Shown piece after piece: positions 1-6,714 of a stretch of DNA of 8,058 nt (within the stretch, counting starts at the first letter, position 1; every line of letters begins with the position of its first letter). The DNA comes from Deltaproteobacteria bacterium (GTDB taxonomy: Bacteria; Desulfobacterota; Syntrophia; Syntrophales; UBA2210). The notes beneath the pieces were generated by a model. It saw only the letters and a program-made list of their open reading frames with translations. It searched no databases and had not been told where the DNA came from. The stretch covers positions 1-8,058 of the forward strand of contig JAFGSH010000218.1 of NCBI GenBank assembly GCA_016934695.1, written 5' to 3'. Both the position numbers and the translations under genes were made by a program.

Positions 1-822
1 CAGGATGATGTTGTCCAGGCTCCACAGGGGGCTGTCCTCGGGGAGCGGCTCGACGGAAAAGACATCGCTCACCGCACCGCGGATCGACTTCTTTTCGAGG
101 GCCTCGGCCAGGTCCGGTTCATTCACCGCCGCCCCCCGCCCCATGTTAATGAAACAGGCGGTTTTCTTCATTGAAGCGAAGCACTCCCGATCGATTACCC
201 CCCGCGTCTCGGCCGTGTCGGGGAGAAGATTGATCACGTAGTCGCTCTGCCCGAAGACCTCTTTCAACCCGTCGAATCCGTGGACCTGCTCGACGCCTTC
301 GACCGGCCGGGGGGCGCGCTTGACGCCGATCACCCGCATCCCGAAGCAGGAAGCCCTCTTCGCAATCTCGCGGCCGATGCTTCCCAGCCCGAGGATCCCG
401 AGGGTGCACCCGTAGATCTCCCCCTGGGGCGCCGAGCGGTCCCACCTCCCCTCCATCTGGTTCCTGAAGATGAGATGAAGATTCCGCGCGAGATTGATCA
501 TCATCGCGATGGCGTATTCCGCCATGTATATCTTGTGGATCCCCTGGCCGCTGGTGATGATGATCCCCCGTTCCCGCAGGGTATCAAGGGGGAGCATGTC
601 CACCCCCGCCGTCAACGCCTGTATCCACTTGAGCCTCGGGGCCGCCTCTATCATCCCGGCCGGAATCGGGTGGAGAAAGGTGATGAGGACCTCGGCGTCC
701 CTGAGTTGTTCGGCGAAGAGGACCCTGTCGGTGCACAGGACGACGTCGCACCCGCCGCAATCCCTCTGCAGTTGCTCGAGACGCCCCTCCCCCGGGTCGA
801 AATCCACGAGTATCTTTTTCAT
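1..822 (-). CDS. D-isomer-specific 2-hydroxyacid dehydrogenase, 3' end cut by window edge
   Basis: This gene is predicted to encode a cytoplasmic NAD(P)-dependent enzyme that interconverts D-2-hydroxyacids and 2-ketoacids (the phosphoglycerate dehydrogenase/glyoxylate reductase superfamily). The window holds 274 residues. Visible motifs are the substrate-loop AGVD at 72-75, the Rossmann GLGSIG at 145-150, catalytic Arg229 in NMGRG, and catalytic Glu258 in VFSVEPLP. The family's catalytic His, normally in a TPH motif, would fall just after residue 274 and so lies outside the window. At the end of the second Rossmann strand (VIGVKR, 164-169) Lys168-Arg169 replaces the usual NAD-selecting Asp, which suggests NADP(H) preference as in GhrA/GRHPR-type reductases. 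The ATG at 822 follows AAGGAGG at good spacing. The gene lies downstream of the SDR gene on the same strand, but a terminator intervenes. Substrate is unknown; glyoxylate/hydroxypyruvate reductase is one possibility. Confidence 0.93.
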   Translation of the reverse strand, partial: MKKILVDFDPGEGRLEQLQRDCGGCDVVLCTDRVLFAEQLRDAEVLITFLHPIPAGMIEAAPRLKWIQALTAGVDMLPLDTLRERGIIITSGQGIHKIYMAEYAIAMMINLARNLHLIFRNQMEGRWDRSAPQGEIYGCTLGILGLGSIGREIAKRASCFGMRVIGVKRAPRPVEGVEQVHGFDGLKEVFGQSDYVINLLPDTAETRGVIDRECFASMKKTACFINMGRGAAVNEPDLAEALEKKSIRGAVSDVFSVEPLPEDSPLWSLDNIIL

Positions 823-868
823 TGCGCCCTCCTTCTCTCGCTGATGGCAGACCGTGAGAAGATACCAC

Positions 869-903
869 AAAAAGCGGGACCGACGCAACGCGGTCCTCCC
901 GCT
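869..903 (-). terminator. Intrinsic terminator of the SDR gene
   Basis: Read on the minus strand, GCGGGAGGACCG pairs with CGGTCCCGC around an 8-nt loop, leaving a small bulge, and is followed directly by TTTTTG. The outer arm begins at the SDR stop codon, so termination would occur immediately after that gene. The stem plus U-tract is what is seen; efficiency is inferred. The dehydrogenase start lies only about 47 bp further on, so that gene needs readthrough or a promoter in or near the hairpin. Confidence 0.75.
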
Positions 904-1669
904 AGACGCAGGTCCACCCCCCGTCCACGACGATCGTCTGGCCGGTTATGTAGCTCCCCGCATCCGACGCCAGGAGCAGGAGAGGTCCCACCAGTTCCTC
1001 CGGTCTGCCCGGACGGCGCATGGGAGTGCGGCGGACGATGAAGTTCTTCCCCTCTTCGGTGTCGAAGAGCTCGGTGGTCATCTCGCTGGGGAAATACCCC
1101 GGCCCGAGAGCGTTGACCCGCACGCCCCGCCGGGCCCACTGCGCAGCCAGCTCCCGCGTCATATTGACCACCGCCCCCTTTGACGCGGTGTAGGACGCCT
1201 GGGCGAGAGGGGCGCTGCCGACGAATCCCAGCATCGAGGCGATATTGACGATGCTGCCCCGTCCGGCCTCGATCATAACCCGGCCGCAGCGCTGGGCGCA
1301 GATGAAGGTCCCCGTCACGTTGATCTCCATGACGCGGCTGAAATCCTCCACAGGCTCCTCCTCCGCGGGGAGGTTCACGGACAGGCCGGCGTTGTTGACC
1401 AGGATATCGATCCGGCCGAAGCGCTCCAGGACCGCCCGGACCATCTCGTCCACGGCACCGGCGTCGGTCACATCACAGGCCACGGCCAGGGCCTCGAACC
1501 CTTTTCCTTCAAGCTCTCCGACAAGGGCGGCGAGACGCTCTTTGCGCCGTGCGGCGACGACCACCCTCGCCCCGGCTTCCGCCAGGGCCCCGGCGAAGGT
1601 TACTCCGAGCCCGGACGAGGCCCCGGTCACGACGGCCACCCGGCCCTCCAGACTGAACAGTTCTCTCAT
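902..1669 (-). CDS. SDR-family NAD(P)-dependent oxidoreductase (classical, FabG-like)
   Basis: The product is 255 residues, the usual length for a classical short-chain dehydrogenase/reductase, acting as a soluble carbonyl reductase or alcohol dehydrogenase. Motifs in order are TGASSGLG at 15-22 (cofactor glycine motif), NNAG at 92-95, and the catalytic tetrad Asn117 (EINVTG), Ser145, Tyr160 and Lys164 (YTASK). A C-terminal VVDGGW follows, typical of FabG-like enzymes. Arg41-Arg42 after the second strand (VVVAARR) suggests NADP(H) preference. The frame stays open upstream to 1999, but family alignment begins at MRELFSLEGR, and the ATG at 1669 has a GGGGGA stretch 6 nt upstream. It is transcribed divergently from the diguanylate cyclase gene, probably from the TATAAT element at 1776-1781. 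Substrate cannot be read: gluconate 5-dehydrogenase, 3-oxoacyl reductase and other SDR activities all fit. Confidence 0.93.
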   Translation of the reverse strand: MRELFSLEGRVAVVTGASSGLGVTFAGALAEAGARVVVAARRKERLAALVGELEGKGFEALAVACDVTDAGAVDEMVRAVLERFGRIDILVNNAGLSVNLPAEEEPVEDFSRVMEINVTGTFICAQRCGRVMIEAGRGSIVNIASMLGFVGSAPLAQASYTASKGAVVNMTRELAAQWARRGVRVNALGPGYFPSEMTTELFDTEEGKNFIVRRTPMRRPGRPEELVGPLLLLASDAGSYITGQTIVVDGGWTCV

Positions 1670-1751
1670 CCTCTTCCCCCATTCATGGCATTCAGAGCCC
1701 CTGCTGCTAGCATATTTCCGATCTCCCGGCAACCGGAAAGCCGAAAAAAAG

Positions 1752-1804
1752 GGATGGCAATTACCGCCGACATGTATTATAAGAAGCTGTTTGTACACAG
1801 TTTC
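1752..1804. promoter_or_regulatory. Candidate overlapping divergent promoters with possible operator
   Basis: In the gap between the SDR gene and the diguanylate cyclase gene, the minus strand carries an exact TATAAT (1781 to 1776) with no good -35 at 16-18 bp. The plus strand carries TATAAG at 1778-1783, with TGGCAA at 1755-1760 as a weak -35 (17-bp spacer). The two -10 elements share four bases. Beside them, CTGTTTGTACACAG (1787-1800) is an imperfect inverted repeat with CTGT/ACAG arms. It could be a repressor or activator site controlling both genes. This is motif reading only. The rest of 1670-1898 shows no gene. Confidence 0.4.
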
Positions 1805-1898
1805 GATGTCCGCATCGTCTTGAAGCGCCGTGGAGAACCGCCCTCTCTTACTTGGCGCACGGGGCACAAGAGACACGGATGAAAAGGGGATCACCCGC

Positions 1899-3092
1899 GT
1901 GGAAATGCTGCACGTCCCGACATTGATAGCGGCCAATGTCATCCTGTTGCTCGTGGCTCTGGCCGTCGCTCTGGTAATCCTGAAATGGAATCCGGACATA
2001 CCGGGCGTTCGCTACTGGACAACCGGAAGCATCCTGATCGCCTTCGGTTTCCTCCTCCTCCTTTCCAGAGGAACCTTCCCCCTCTTCCTCTCCGTCATCT
2101 TTGCCAACACATGTATCATTGCCGCATTTTATGCTTTTTACCTGGGCTTTCGAGCATATCGGGGAAAGACGGTGATCACCGCCGCAACCCTGATCCCCTT
2201 TCTGGCGCTTGTCATCCTCTTCATGGCGGCCTTCGCCTACCTGACATACGTCGAAGAGAGCGTGGCGCTGCGGACCTCCCTCGTCTCGCTGGTGGTCGCG
2301 TGCATCTGTTTCCTGCTCGCCTTCGAGATTGCAGGGTCCTCTTTCCATGACCCGATCCTGACCTCCGGGCTGTCCATCATCGTTACCCTTAACGGCGTGT
2401 TCAATCTCATACGCGCCGCCGTGACACTGACCATCCCGGACGCGAGACCCCTTTTGGCAGGTGGGGGATTGGCGAAGGTGGCCTTCAGTGAGTCGTTCAT
2501 CATGATCTTCGCCTTCACCCTCGGATACGTCCTCCTGATCCTGGATCATCTCCTGGTGCGGCTCCGGCAGCAGGCGGAGATCGATTACCTGACAAATGTC
2601 TTCAACAACCGTTCATTCATCAAGCTCGTTGAAAAGGCACGAGCCTCCGCAACACGGAATGACTCTCCCCTGTCCCTGATCGCCATAGATCTCGATTACC
2701 TCAAGCATGTCAACGACACGTACGGGCACGCGGCGGGGGATGCGGCCCTGCAGCACCTCTCCTCCGTGATAACGGGGAATCTGAGACCGGGTGACACCCT
2801 GGGTCGCACGGGGGGAGACGAGTTCATGGTCCTCCTGCCGGACACGGAACTGTCCGACGCGCTCGATATCGCCGAGCGGCTCCGTCTGAAGATCGAGCAG
2901 ACGGCGATGGAATTCAAAAAGGAACAGATCGCCCTCACCATCAGTACGGGGGTTTCCGGCTCCCACCGGGGGGAGAAGACCTTCGACCAGATGGCACGGG
3001 AGTCCGACATCGCCCTCTACGAGGCAAAGCGAAAGCGCAACCGGGTAGTGGCATTTCGAAAAGACCACGAGTACGGAACCGTCACCGGTTAA
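1899..3092 (+). CDS. Membrane-anchored GGDEF diguanylate cyclase (7-TM sensor)
   Basis: The protein is predicted to make cyclic di-GMP from two GTP at the inner membrane. From the GTG at 1899 it has 397 residues. About seven hydrophobic segments lie at roughly 9-28, 41-55, 60-84, 91-117, 123-144, 153-177 and 194-220. A short linker and a complete GGDEF domain (about 229-388) follow. The domain has metal-binding DLD at 264-266, NDTYGH at 272-277, an intact GGDEF signature at 305-309, and RPGD at 296-299. RPGD lies five residues upstream of GGDEF, which matches the inhibitory I-site. It therefore looks catalytically active and product-inhibited. The sensor resembles no named domain I can assign; its ligand is unknown. 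Start choice: AAGGGGA ends 8 nt before GTG 1899. ATG 1905 is a close alternative, and the frame is open to a GTG at 1830 that lacks a ribosome site. The patatin gene follows 54 bp downstream on the same strand. Confidence 0.92.
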   Translation: MEMLHVPTLIAANVILLLVALAVALVILKWNPDIPGVRYWTTGSILIAFGFLLLLSRGTFPLFLSVIFANTCIIAAFYAFYLGFRAYRGKTVITAATLIPFLALVILFMAAFAYLTYVEESVALRTSLVSLVVACICFLLAFEIAGSSFHDPILTSGLSIIVTLNGVFNLIRAAVTLTIPDARPLLAGGGLAKVAFSESFIMIFAFTLGYVLLILDHLLVRLRQQAEIDYLTNVFNNRSFIKLVEKARASATRNDSPLSLIAIDLDYLKHVNDTYGHAAGDAALQHLSSVITGNLRPGDTLGRTGGDEFMVLLPDTELSDALDIAERLRLKIEQTAMEFKKEQIALTISTGVSGSHRGEKTFDQMARESDIALYEAKRKRNRVVAFRKDHEYGTVTG

Positions 3093-3146
3093 AACGATAC
3101 GGGACAACTCGTCCATCGCCGTCAAGGCACCGCCACCGGCGACACG

Positions 3147-4028
3147 ATGTCATCCACCATGAGATCCGCTATGGACCTGGAAGGAAGCAGCCTCGTTCTT
3201 GAGGGAGGGGGACTCCGGGGAGTCTACACCTCGGGCGTTCTGCGCCTCTTCACGGACAGGGGACTCTTCTTCCCCTACGTGATCGGTGTCTCCATGGGGG
3301 CCTGCAACGCGGCCAACTACGTCTCCCGCCAGCCCGAACGGAACCGCATCGTCAACATCCGGTACGTCAACGACTCGCGCTATCTCAGCTACCTGCGCCT
3401 CCTCACGGGGGGAGAGCTCTTCGGGATGGATTTCATCTTCGACACGATCCCCAACTCCCTGGTCCCCTTCGATTACGAGACCTTCAGGGGGAGTGCCGTT
3501 ACGTGCGTCACCGTCGTCACGGACTGCGTGACCGGAAAGGCCCTCTACTTCGAAAAGAGCGAGCTGGATGAGAACTACCTCACCGTCCTCCGGGCCTCGA
3601 CCTGCCTTCCCTTCATCGCGAAACCGATCCGTTTCAACGGCCTGATGCTGATGGACGGCGGGCTGGCCGACTCCGTCCCGATCCAAAAGAGCATCGACGA
3701 CGGCAATACGAGGCACGTCCTCGTCCTGACGCGGCCGAAGGGATACCGGAAGAAACCATCTCCCCTCGGCAGGATCGCACGTCTCCGCCATCCCGGCCTG
3801 CCCGGCGTGTCCGAGGCCCTCGCCCGCAGGCATGCCGCGTACAACGGGACGATGGACCTCGTCGACGAAATGGAACGGCGCGGCGACGCCTTTGTCATCA
3901 GACCCCGGTCCGGCCTGCCGGCGGGGCGGATCGAGCGGGACAAGGACAGACTCTACGAGACCTACGATCAGGGATACCGGGACGCCTCCCGGTCTTACGA
4001 CAGCCTGTGCCGCTATCTGACGCGCTGA
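3147..4028 (+). CDS. Patatin-like phospholipase family protein (YjjU-type)
   Basis: This is a 293-residue predicted serine acyl hydrolase of the patatin fold, expected to cleave acyl chains from phospholipids or related lipids. The complete active site is visible: oxyanion glycine motif GGGLRG at 20-25, nucleophile Ser49 in GVSMG (47-51), and catalytic-dyad Asp170 in DGG (170-172). The overall pattern (VLEGGGLRGVYTSGVL, then RASTCLPF, then the C-terminal GRIERDKDRLYETYDQGY) matches the YjjU/DUF6363 branch, not plant patatins or ExoU. There is no signal peptide or membrane segment, so it is probably cytoplasmic. No strong ribosome site precedes ATG 3147; ATG 3171, just before the conserved region, is an equally reasonable start. 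It is co-directional with the GGDEF gene and may be cotranscribed with it, since no terminator is visible between them. Family members are mostly uncharacterised in substrate. Confidence 0.9.
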   Translation: MSSTMRSAMDLEGSSLVLEGGGLRGVYTSGVLRLFTDRGLFFPYVIGVSMGACNAANYVSRQPERNRIVNIRYVNDSRYLSYLRLLTGGELFGMDFIFDTIPNSLVPFDYETFRGSAVTCVTVVTDCVTGKALYFEKSELDENYLTVLRASTCLPFIAKPIRFNGLMLMDGGLADSVPIQKSIDDGNTRHVLVLTRPKGYRKKPSPLGRIARLRHPGLPGVSEALARRHAAYNGTMDLVDEMERRGDAFVIRPRSGLPAGRIERDKDRLYETYDQGYRDASRSYDSLCRYLTR

Positions 4029-4072
4029 GAATCCGGCCTCCCCTGCGATCATCCACGGAGACCCCGGTGCCA

Positions 4073-5335
4073 CTACTCGGCCGGGCGGACCCGCACCTTC
4101 CCGGCGGCCAGCGGATCGATCATGCAGAGGAAGAGCACGATCACCAGGTAGCACCCCGCGGAGATGAGACAGTTGATGTCATAGGAACCGGTCACATCGG
4201 CGATCCATCCCCACAGAAAGGGGCCTATTCCCCCGATGATCCCGTGCCCGAGGGTGATGATCCCCATCAGGGTCCCCACCGACAATCTGCCGAAGATATC
4301 CCCCAGAAACGGGGTATAGAGCGAAAAGGGGGCGGAGTAGACAAACCCCAGGAGCAGGGCGAAGATGAAGAAGCTGGTGCCGTCCCTGATGAAGAACCAG
4401 CCCCACAGCCAGAGCAGCGCCGTGCACAGGTTGAAGAGGATGAGCACCCGTTTCTTGCCGAATCGGTCCCCCAGCCACCCCGCCATGATCCGCAGCGGGA
4501 TCGAGGGAAGCGCCAGGACCGCCATGATCCACCCCGAATGTTCGGGGGGGACGCCGGTCTCGACACCCCAGATGATCACGTGGCTCAAGATCCCCTGCAG
4601 GGGGATGCCGGTCACCGAATACGCGATGAAGAAATACCAGAAGGTCTTTGTGCGCAGCGACCGGCCCGGGGACAGTTCATACAACCGGCCGGAGAGGGCG
4701 GAGGAGGACGGTTTCGAAGAAGGGGAAGCAGTGTCGTCTTCGCCGTAGGGCTTCAGACCGACGGCCTCGGGGGTATTCTTTATGACCAGGACGGCGATCA
4801 GGATGATCATGGTGCCGATGAAGACGGCGCAGATGAGACAGGCGATCCGCCACCCCATGGCCGCGCTGATCATGCTGATCACGGGGGGCAGAGCGGCCAG
4901 GCCCACCACCGTTCCCACGCCCACCATCCCCGTCGCCATCCCGGCCTTCTTCACGAACCACTTTCTGACGATGGCGGTATTGGGGACGAAATGGGTCATG
5001 GAGACCGCCGCGGCCAGGAGGACGCCGAACACCAGATAAAACTGCCAGACGTGGCGCATCAGGGCCAGGCCGACCAGTCCGGCCAGCATCAGGACGCCGC
5101 CGGCGGCGATGGTTCTCCTCCCCCCGACCCGGTCGATCAGCCGTCCCGCGAGGACGGCGAAGAAGGCATAGGCCCAGAAGTGGATCGTGAAGGCCAGACC
5201 GATCGTCTGCCGGGACCAGCCGGGGTCCTCCATGATGAAGGGAAAGAGGGAGGTCAGGATATACCTGCCCATGGGACCGAAGAAGGCGACCCCGACCAGC
5301 CCGCCGACGACAAACCACCCGTAGAAGACCTTCAT
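4073..5335 (-). CDS. MFS transporter, OFA/monocarboxylate-like
   Basis: The product is a 420-residue inner-membrane secondary carrier with about twelve hydrophobic segments split by a polar central loop (about 188-230). Motif A is intact in loop 2-3 (GRLIDRVGGRR, 64-74) and repeated in the second half (GWLGDRFGKKR, 286-296), showing the two pseudo-repeats of the major facilitator superfamily. The N-terminal FYGWFVV, the GWSR stretch at 39-42, and the RKWFVKKAGMATG pattern (124-136) resemble oxalate/formate and monocarboxylate carriers. A small organic-acid substrate is therefore the best guess, but it is not shown. The ATG at 5335 follows AGAGAGGA with 6-nt spacing; an upstream ATG at 5362 would overlap the preceding gene and is less likely. 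It is second in a probable two-gene operon, 19 bp after the other MFS gene, and converges with the patatin gene across 44 bp that show no hairpin plus U-tract. Confidence 0.9.
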   Translation of the reverse strand: MKVFYGWFVVGGLVGVAFFGPMGRYILTSLFPFIMEDPGWSRQTIGLAFTIHFWAYAFFAVLAGRLIDRVGGRRTIAAGGVLMLAGLVGLALMRHVWQFYLVFGVLLAAAVSMTHFVPNTAIVRKWFVKKAGMATGMVGVGTVVGLAALPPVISMISAAMGWRIACLICAVFIGTMIILIAVLVIKNTPEAVGLKPYGEDDTASPSSKPSSSALSGRLYELSPGRSLRTKTFWYFFIAYSVTGIPLQGILSHVIIWGVETGVPPEHSGWIMAVLALPSIPLRIMAGWLGDRFGKKRVLILFNLCTALLWLWGWFFIRDGTSFFIFALLLGFVYSAPFSLYTPFLGDIFGRLSVGTLMGIITLGHGIIGGIGPFLWGWIADVTGSYDINCLISAGCYLVIVLFLCMIDPLAAGKVRVRPAE

Positions 5336-5354
5336 CTCTGTTCCTCTCTCCCGG

Positions 5355-6524
5355 TTATGCATCCCGCACCTGCATGAACCGGGGAAGCAGACTCCCCGTG
5401 AAGATCAGACCCCCCACCGTTATGAAGCCGATCCCGAAGATCCCCGCATCACCCATGACGCCGATCGCCGTCGGGAAGAGGCCGGCCCCCGCCAGGAAGG
5501 CGATGGGGATCGACAGGGAGACGGCTATATTCCTCCGCTCGGGGGAGACGGTCGCGGAGAGGAGGGCGAAGCCCGCGGGGAAAAAGCAGACCGCACAGAG
5601 GGGCTGGAGGAGAACGACCCCCCGTATCCAGGGGGCGGGAACGACCCCGAGGAGGAACGTCGTGATCCCGGTAATGAAGAAGACAAAACGGACCGTCCGG
5701 ATCTTGCCGAAGCGGTCCGCGGCCCACCCCCCGAGGAAGACGGTTGCGAGCGTCAGGAGGCGGGACAGGGCGACCAGGGTATTCGCCTCTACCCGTTCGA
5801 TGCCGTGCCCGGCGACGAGGTAGAGGGGGAGCATCGAATAGACGCCGATCGTGCTCCCGATCCCCAGCGAGAAGAGGACGGTGATGATCAGGAATGAGGG
5901 GTCCCTGAAGAGGGCGAGGGCGGAGCTCAGGTCCGGCCTCCGGCCGCGGAAATCACCCGCGCGGGAGACACGGGAGAAGAAGGCCCCCGCCACAAGGACG
6001 GCGGCCCCGATCGCCGCGAGCACCCCGCGCCACGAGAAAAAGACCAAAAGGACCTCGGCTATAAGGGGAGCCATCAGGAACGACATGTTGGGAGCGAGCT
6101 CGTGGATGGCAAGCGCCCTCCCCCACCGGCTCGGGTGCACGAGGTCGGTAATGGCGGCAATCCCCGAAGGGAGGTACAACCCGGTGGCGAGCCCGATGAG
6201 AAACATCCCCAGGGCAAGGGTCCGCGCCGAGCCCGCGAGGGAGACGAGGATCATCACGCACCCGAGGGCGGCCAGGGAGAGGATGATCGTCGAGCAGTGG
6301 GTGATGCGCGAGGAGATGAAGCCGGAGCCGACGAGAGAGACGAAGTACCCGGCGGTGATCAAGAGGAACAGCGTTCCCGCCGCCCCGTGGCCGAGCCCCA
6401 GGTCCGCCTCGACGGCGGGAACGAGAGGGGAGAGGATGATCCGGGAGACAAAATTGAGAAAAAAGACACCTGTCAGAAAGACAACCGGCAGCACGTACGA
6501 CCGGGATTCCACGTCCCTCTCCAT
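5355..6524 (-). CDS. MFS transporter of unknown substrate
   Basis: This 389-residue polytopic inner-membrane protein has about twelve hydrophobic segments. The second-half motif A is clear (GGWAADRFGKIR, 265-276). The loop 2-3 copy is degenerate (SGFISSRITH, 67-76), lacking the usual Asp. A WGRALAIHELAPN stretch (134-146) before the fifth segment is typical of MFS permeases in the sugar-phosphate/efflux-like groups. It is not closely similar to its operon partner, so the pair is not a recent duplication. Start choice: ATG 6524 has GGAGGA at 7-nt spacing. ATG 6554, ten codons upstream, has only GGAGAG abutting it, so I prefer 6524. It is the first gene of the pair and ends 19 bp before the next. 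Substrate and direction of transport cannot be deduced. Confidence 0.9.
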   Translation of the reverse strand: MERDVESRSYVLPVVFLTGVFFLNFVSRIILSPLVPAVEADLGLGHGAAGTLFLLITAGYFVSLVGSGFISSRITHCSTIILSLAALGCVMILVSLAGSARTLALGMFLIGLATGLYLPSGIAAITDLVHPSRWGRALAIHELAPNMSFLMAPLIAEVLLVFFSWRGVLAAIGAAVLVAGAFFSRVSRAGDFRGRRPDLSSALALFRDPSFLIITVLFSLGIGSTIGVYSMLPLYLVAGHGIERVEANTLVALSRLLTLATVFLGGWAADRFGKIRTVRFVFFITGITTFLLGVVPAPWIRGVVLLQPLCAVCFFPAGFALLSATVSPERRNIAVSLSIPIAFLAGAGLFPTAIGVMGDAGIFGIGFITVGGLIFTGSLLPRFMQVRDA

Positions 6525-6586
6525 CCCGCTGTCCTCCGCGAACTGATCGCTCATCTCTCCGGTGTTCCCTCCCTCCGCACGCTATT

Positions 6587-6616
6587 CATATAAACAACGG
6601 AGCGGGGAAAAAGCAA
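6587..6616 (-). promoter_or_regulatory. Candidate promoter of the MFS operon
   Basis: Reading the minus strand, TTGCTT (6616-6611) is followed after 18 bp by TATATG (6592-6587). Each is a partial match to the sigma-70 boxes (3/6 and 4/6). It is suitably placed 60-90 bp before the first MFS start and lies in the only A/T-rich spot of this divergent gap. Weak motif evidence only. Confidence 0.3.
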
Positions 6617-6620
6617 GGGG

Positions 6621-6666
6621 AGAATCCCCGGCACGGGCGCGATCCTCCCAAGAATCCCCCTTGACA
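6621..6666 (+). promoter_or_regulatory. Candidate -35 box with upstream direct repeats, DMT gene
   Basis: An exact TTGACA (6661-6666) lies 54 bp before the DMT start codon, but the sequence 16-18 bp downstream (near TAGCTC, 6684) is a poor -10. That combination would fit an activator-dependent promoter. AGAATCCCC occurs twice, at 6621-6629 and 6651-6659, exactly 30 bp apart and abutting the -35, as expected for tandem activator sites on one helix face. Both points are inference from spacing and short motifs. Confidence 0.3.
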
Positions 6667-6714
6667 TTATACCGGAAAGGCACTAGCTCTACGGTACTTC
6701 ACCCAGGAGGATAC

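Noticed and set aside
1754..1882. Short plus-strand ORF (about 42 codons, MAITADMYYKK...) before the diguanylate cyclase gene
   Set aside because: It begins before the predicted plus-strand transcription start, its AGGG abuts the ATG with no spacing, and it resembles nothing known.
1670..1999. Open frame extending the SDR protein by 110 N-terminal residues
   Set aside because: The extension has no SDR or targeting features, runs through the divergent promoter region into the diguanylate cyclase gene, and the family start fits ATG 1669.
1848..2549. Minus-strand open frame antisense to the diguanylate cyclase sensor region
   Set aside because: Composition is the complement of membrane-helix codons (Glu/Gly/Asp/Gln-rich), a typical artefact.
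3077..3090. AACCG/CGGTT hairpin at the end of the diguanylate cyclase gene
   Set aside because: Only 5 bp and followed by AAAAC, not a T-run, so not a credible terminator.
3150..4154. Minus-strand open frame of 334 codons antisense to the patatin gene
   Set aside because: Low-complexity shadow composition; the plus strand carries all the patatin motifs.
4007..5377. Long plus-strand open frame of 456 codons
   Set aside because: It is antisense to the MFS gene, rich in Asp/Gly/Pro/His as GC-rich shadow frames are, and has no family resemblance.
6562..6714. N-terminal extension of the EamA protein
   Set aside because: Polar and unlike the family, crosses the promoter region; ATG 6715 has a perfect AGGAGG.
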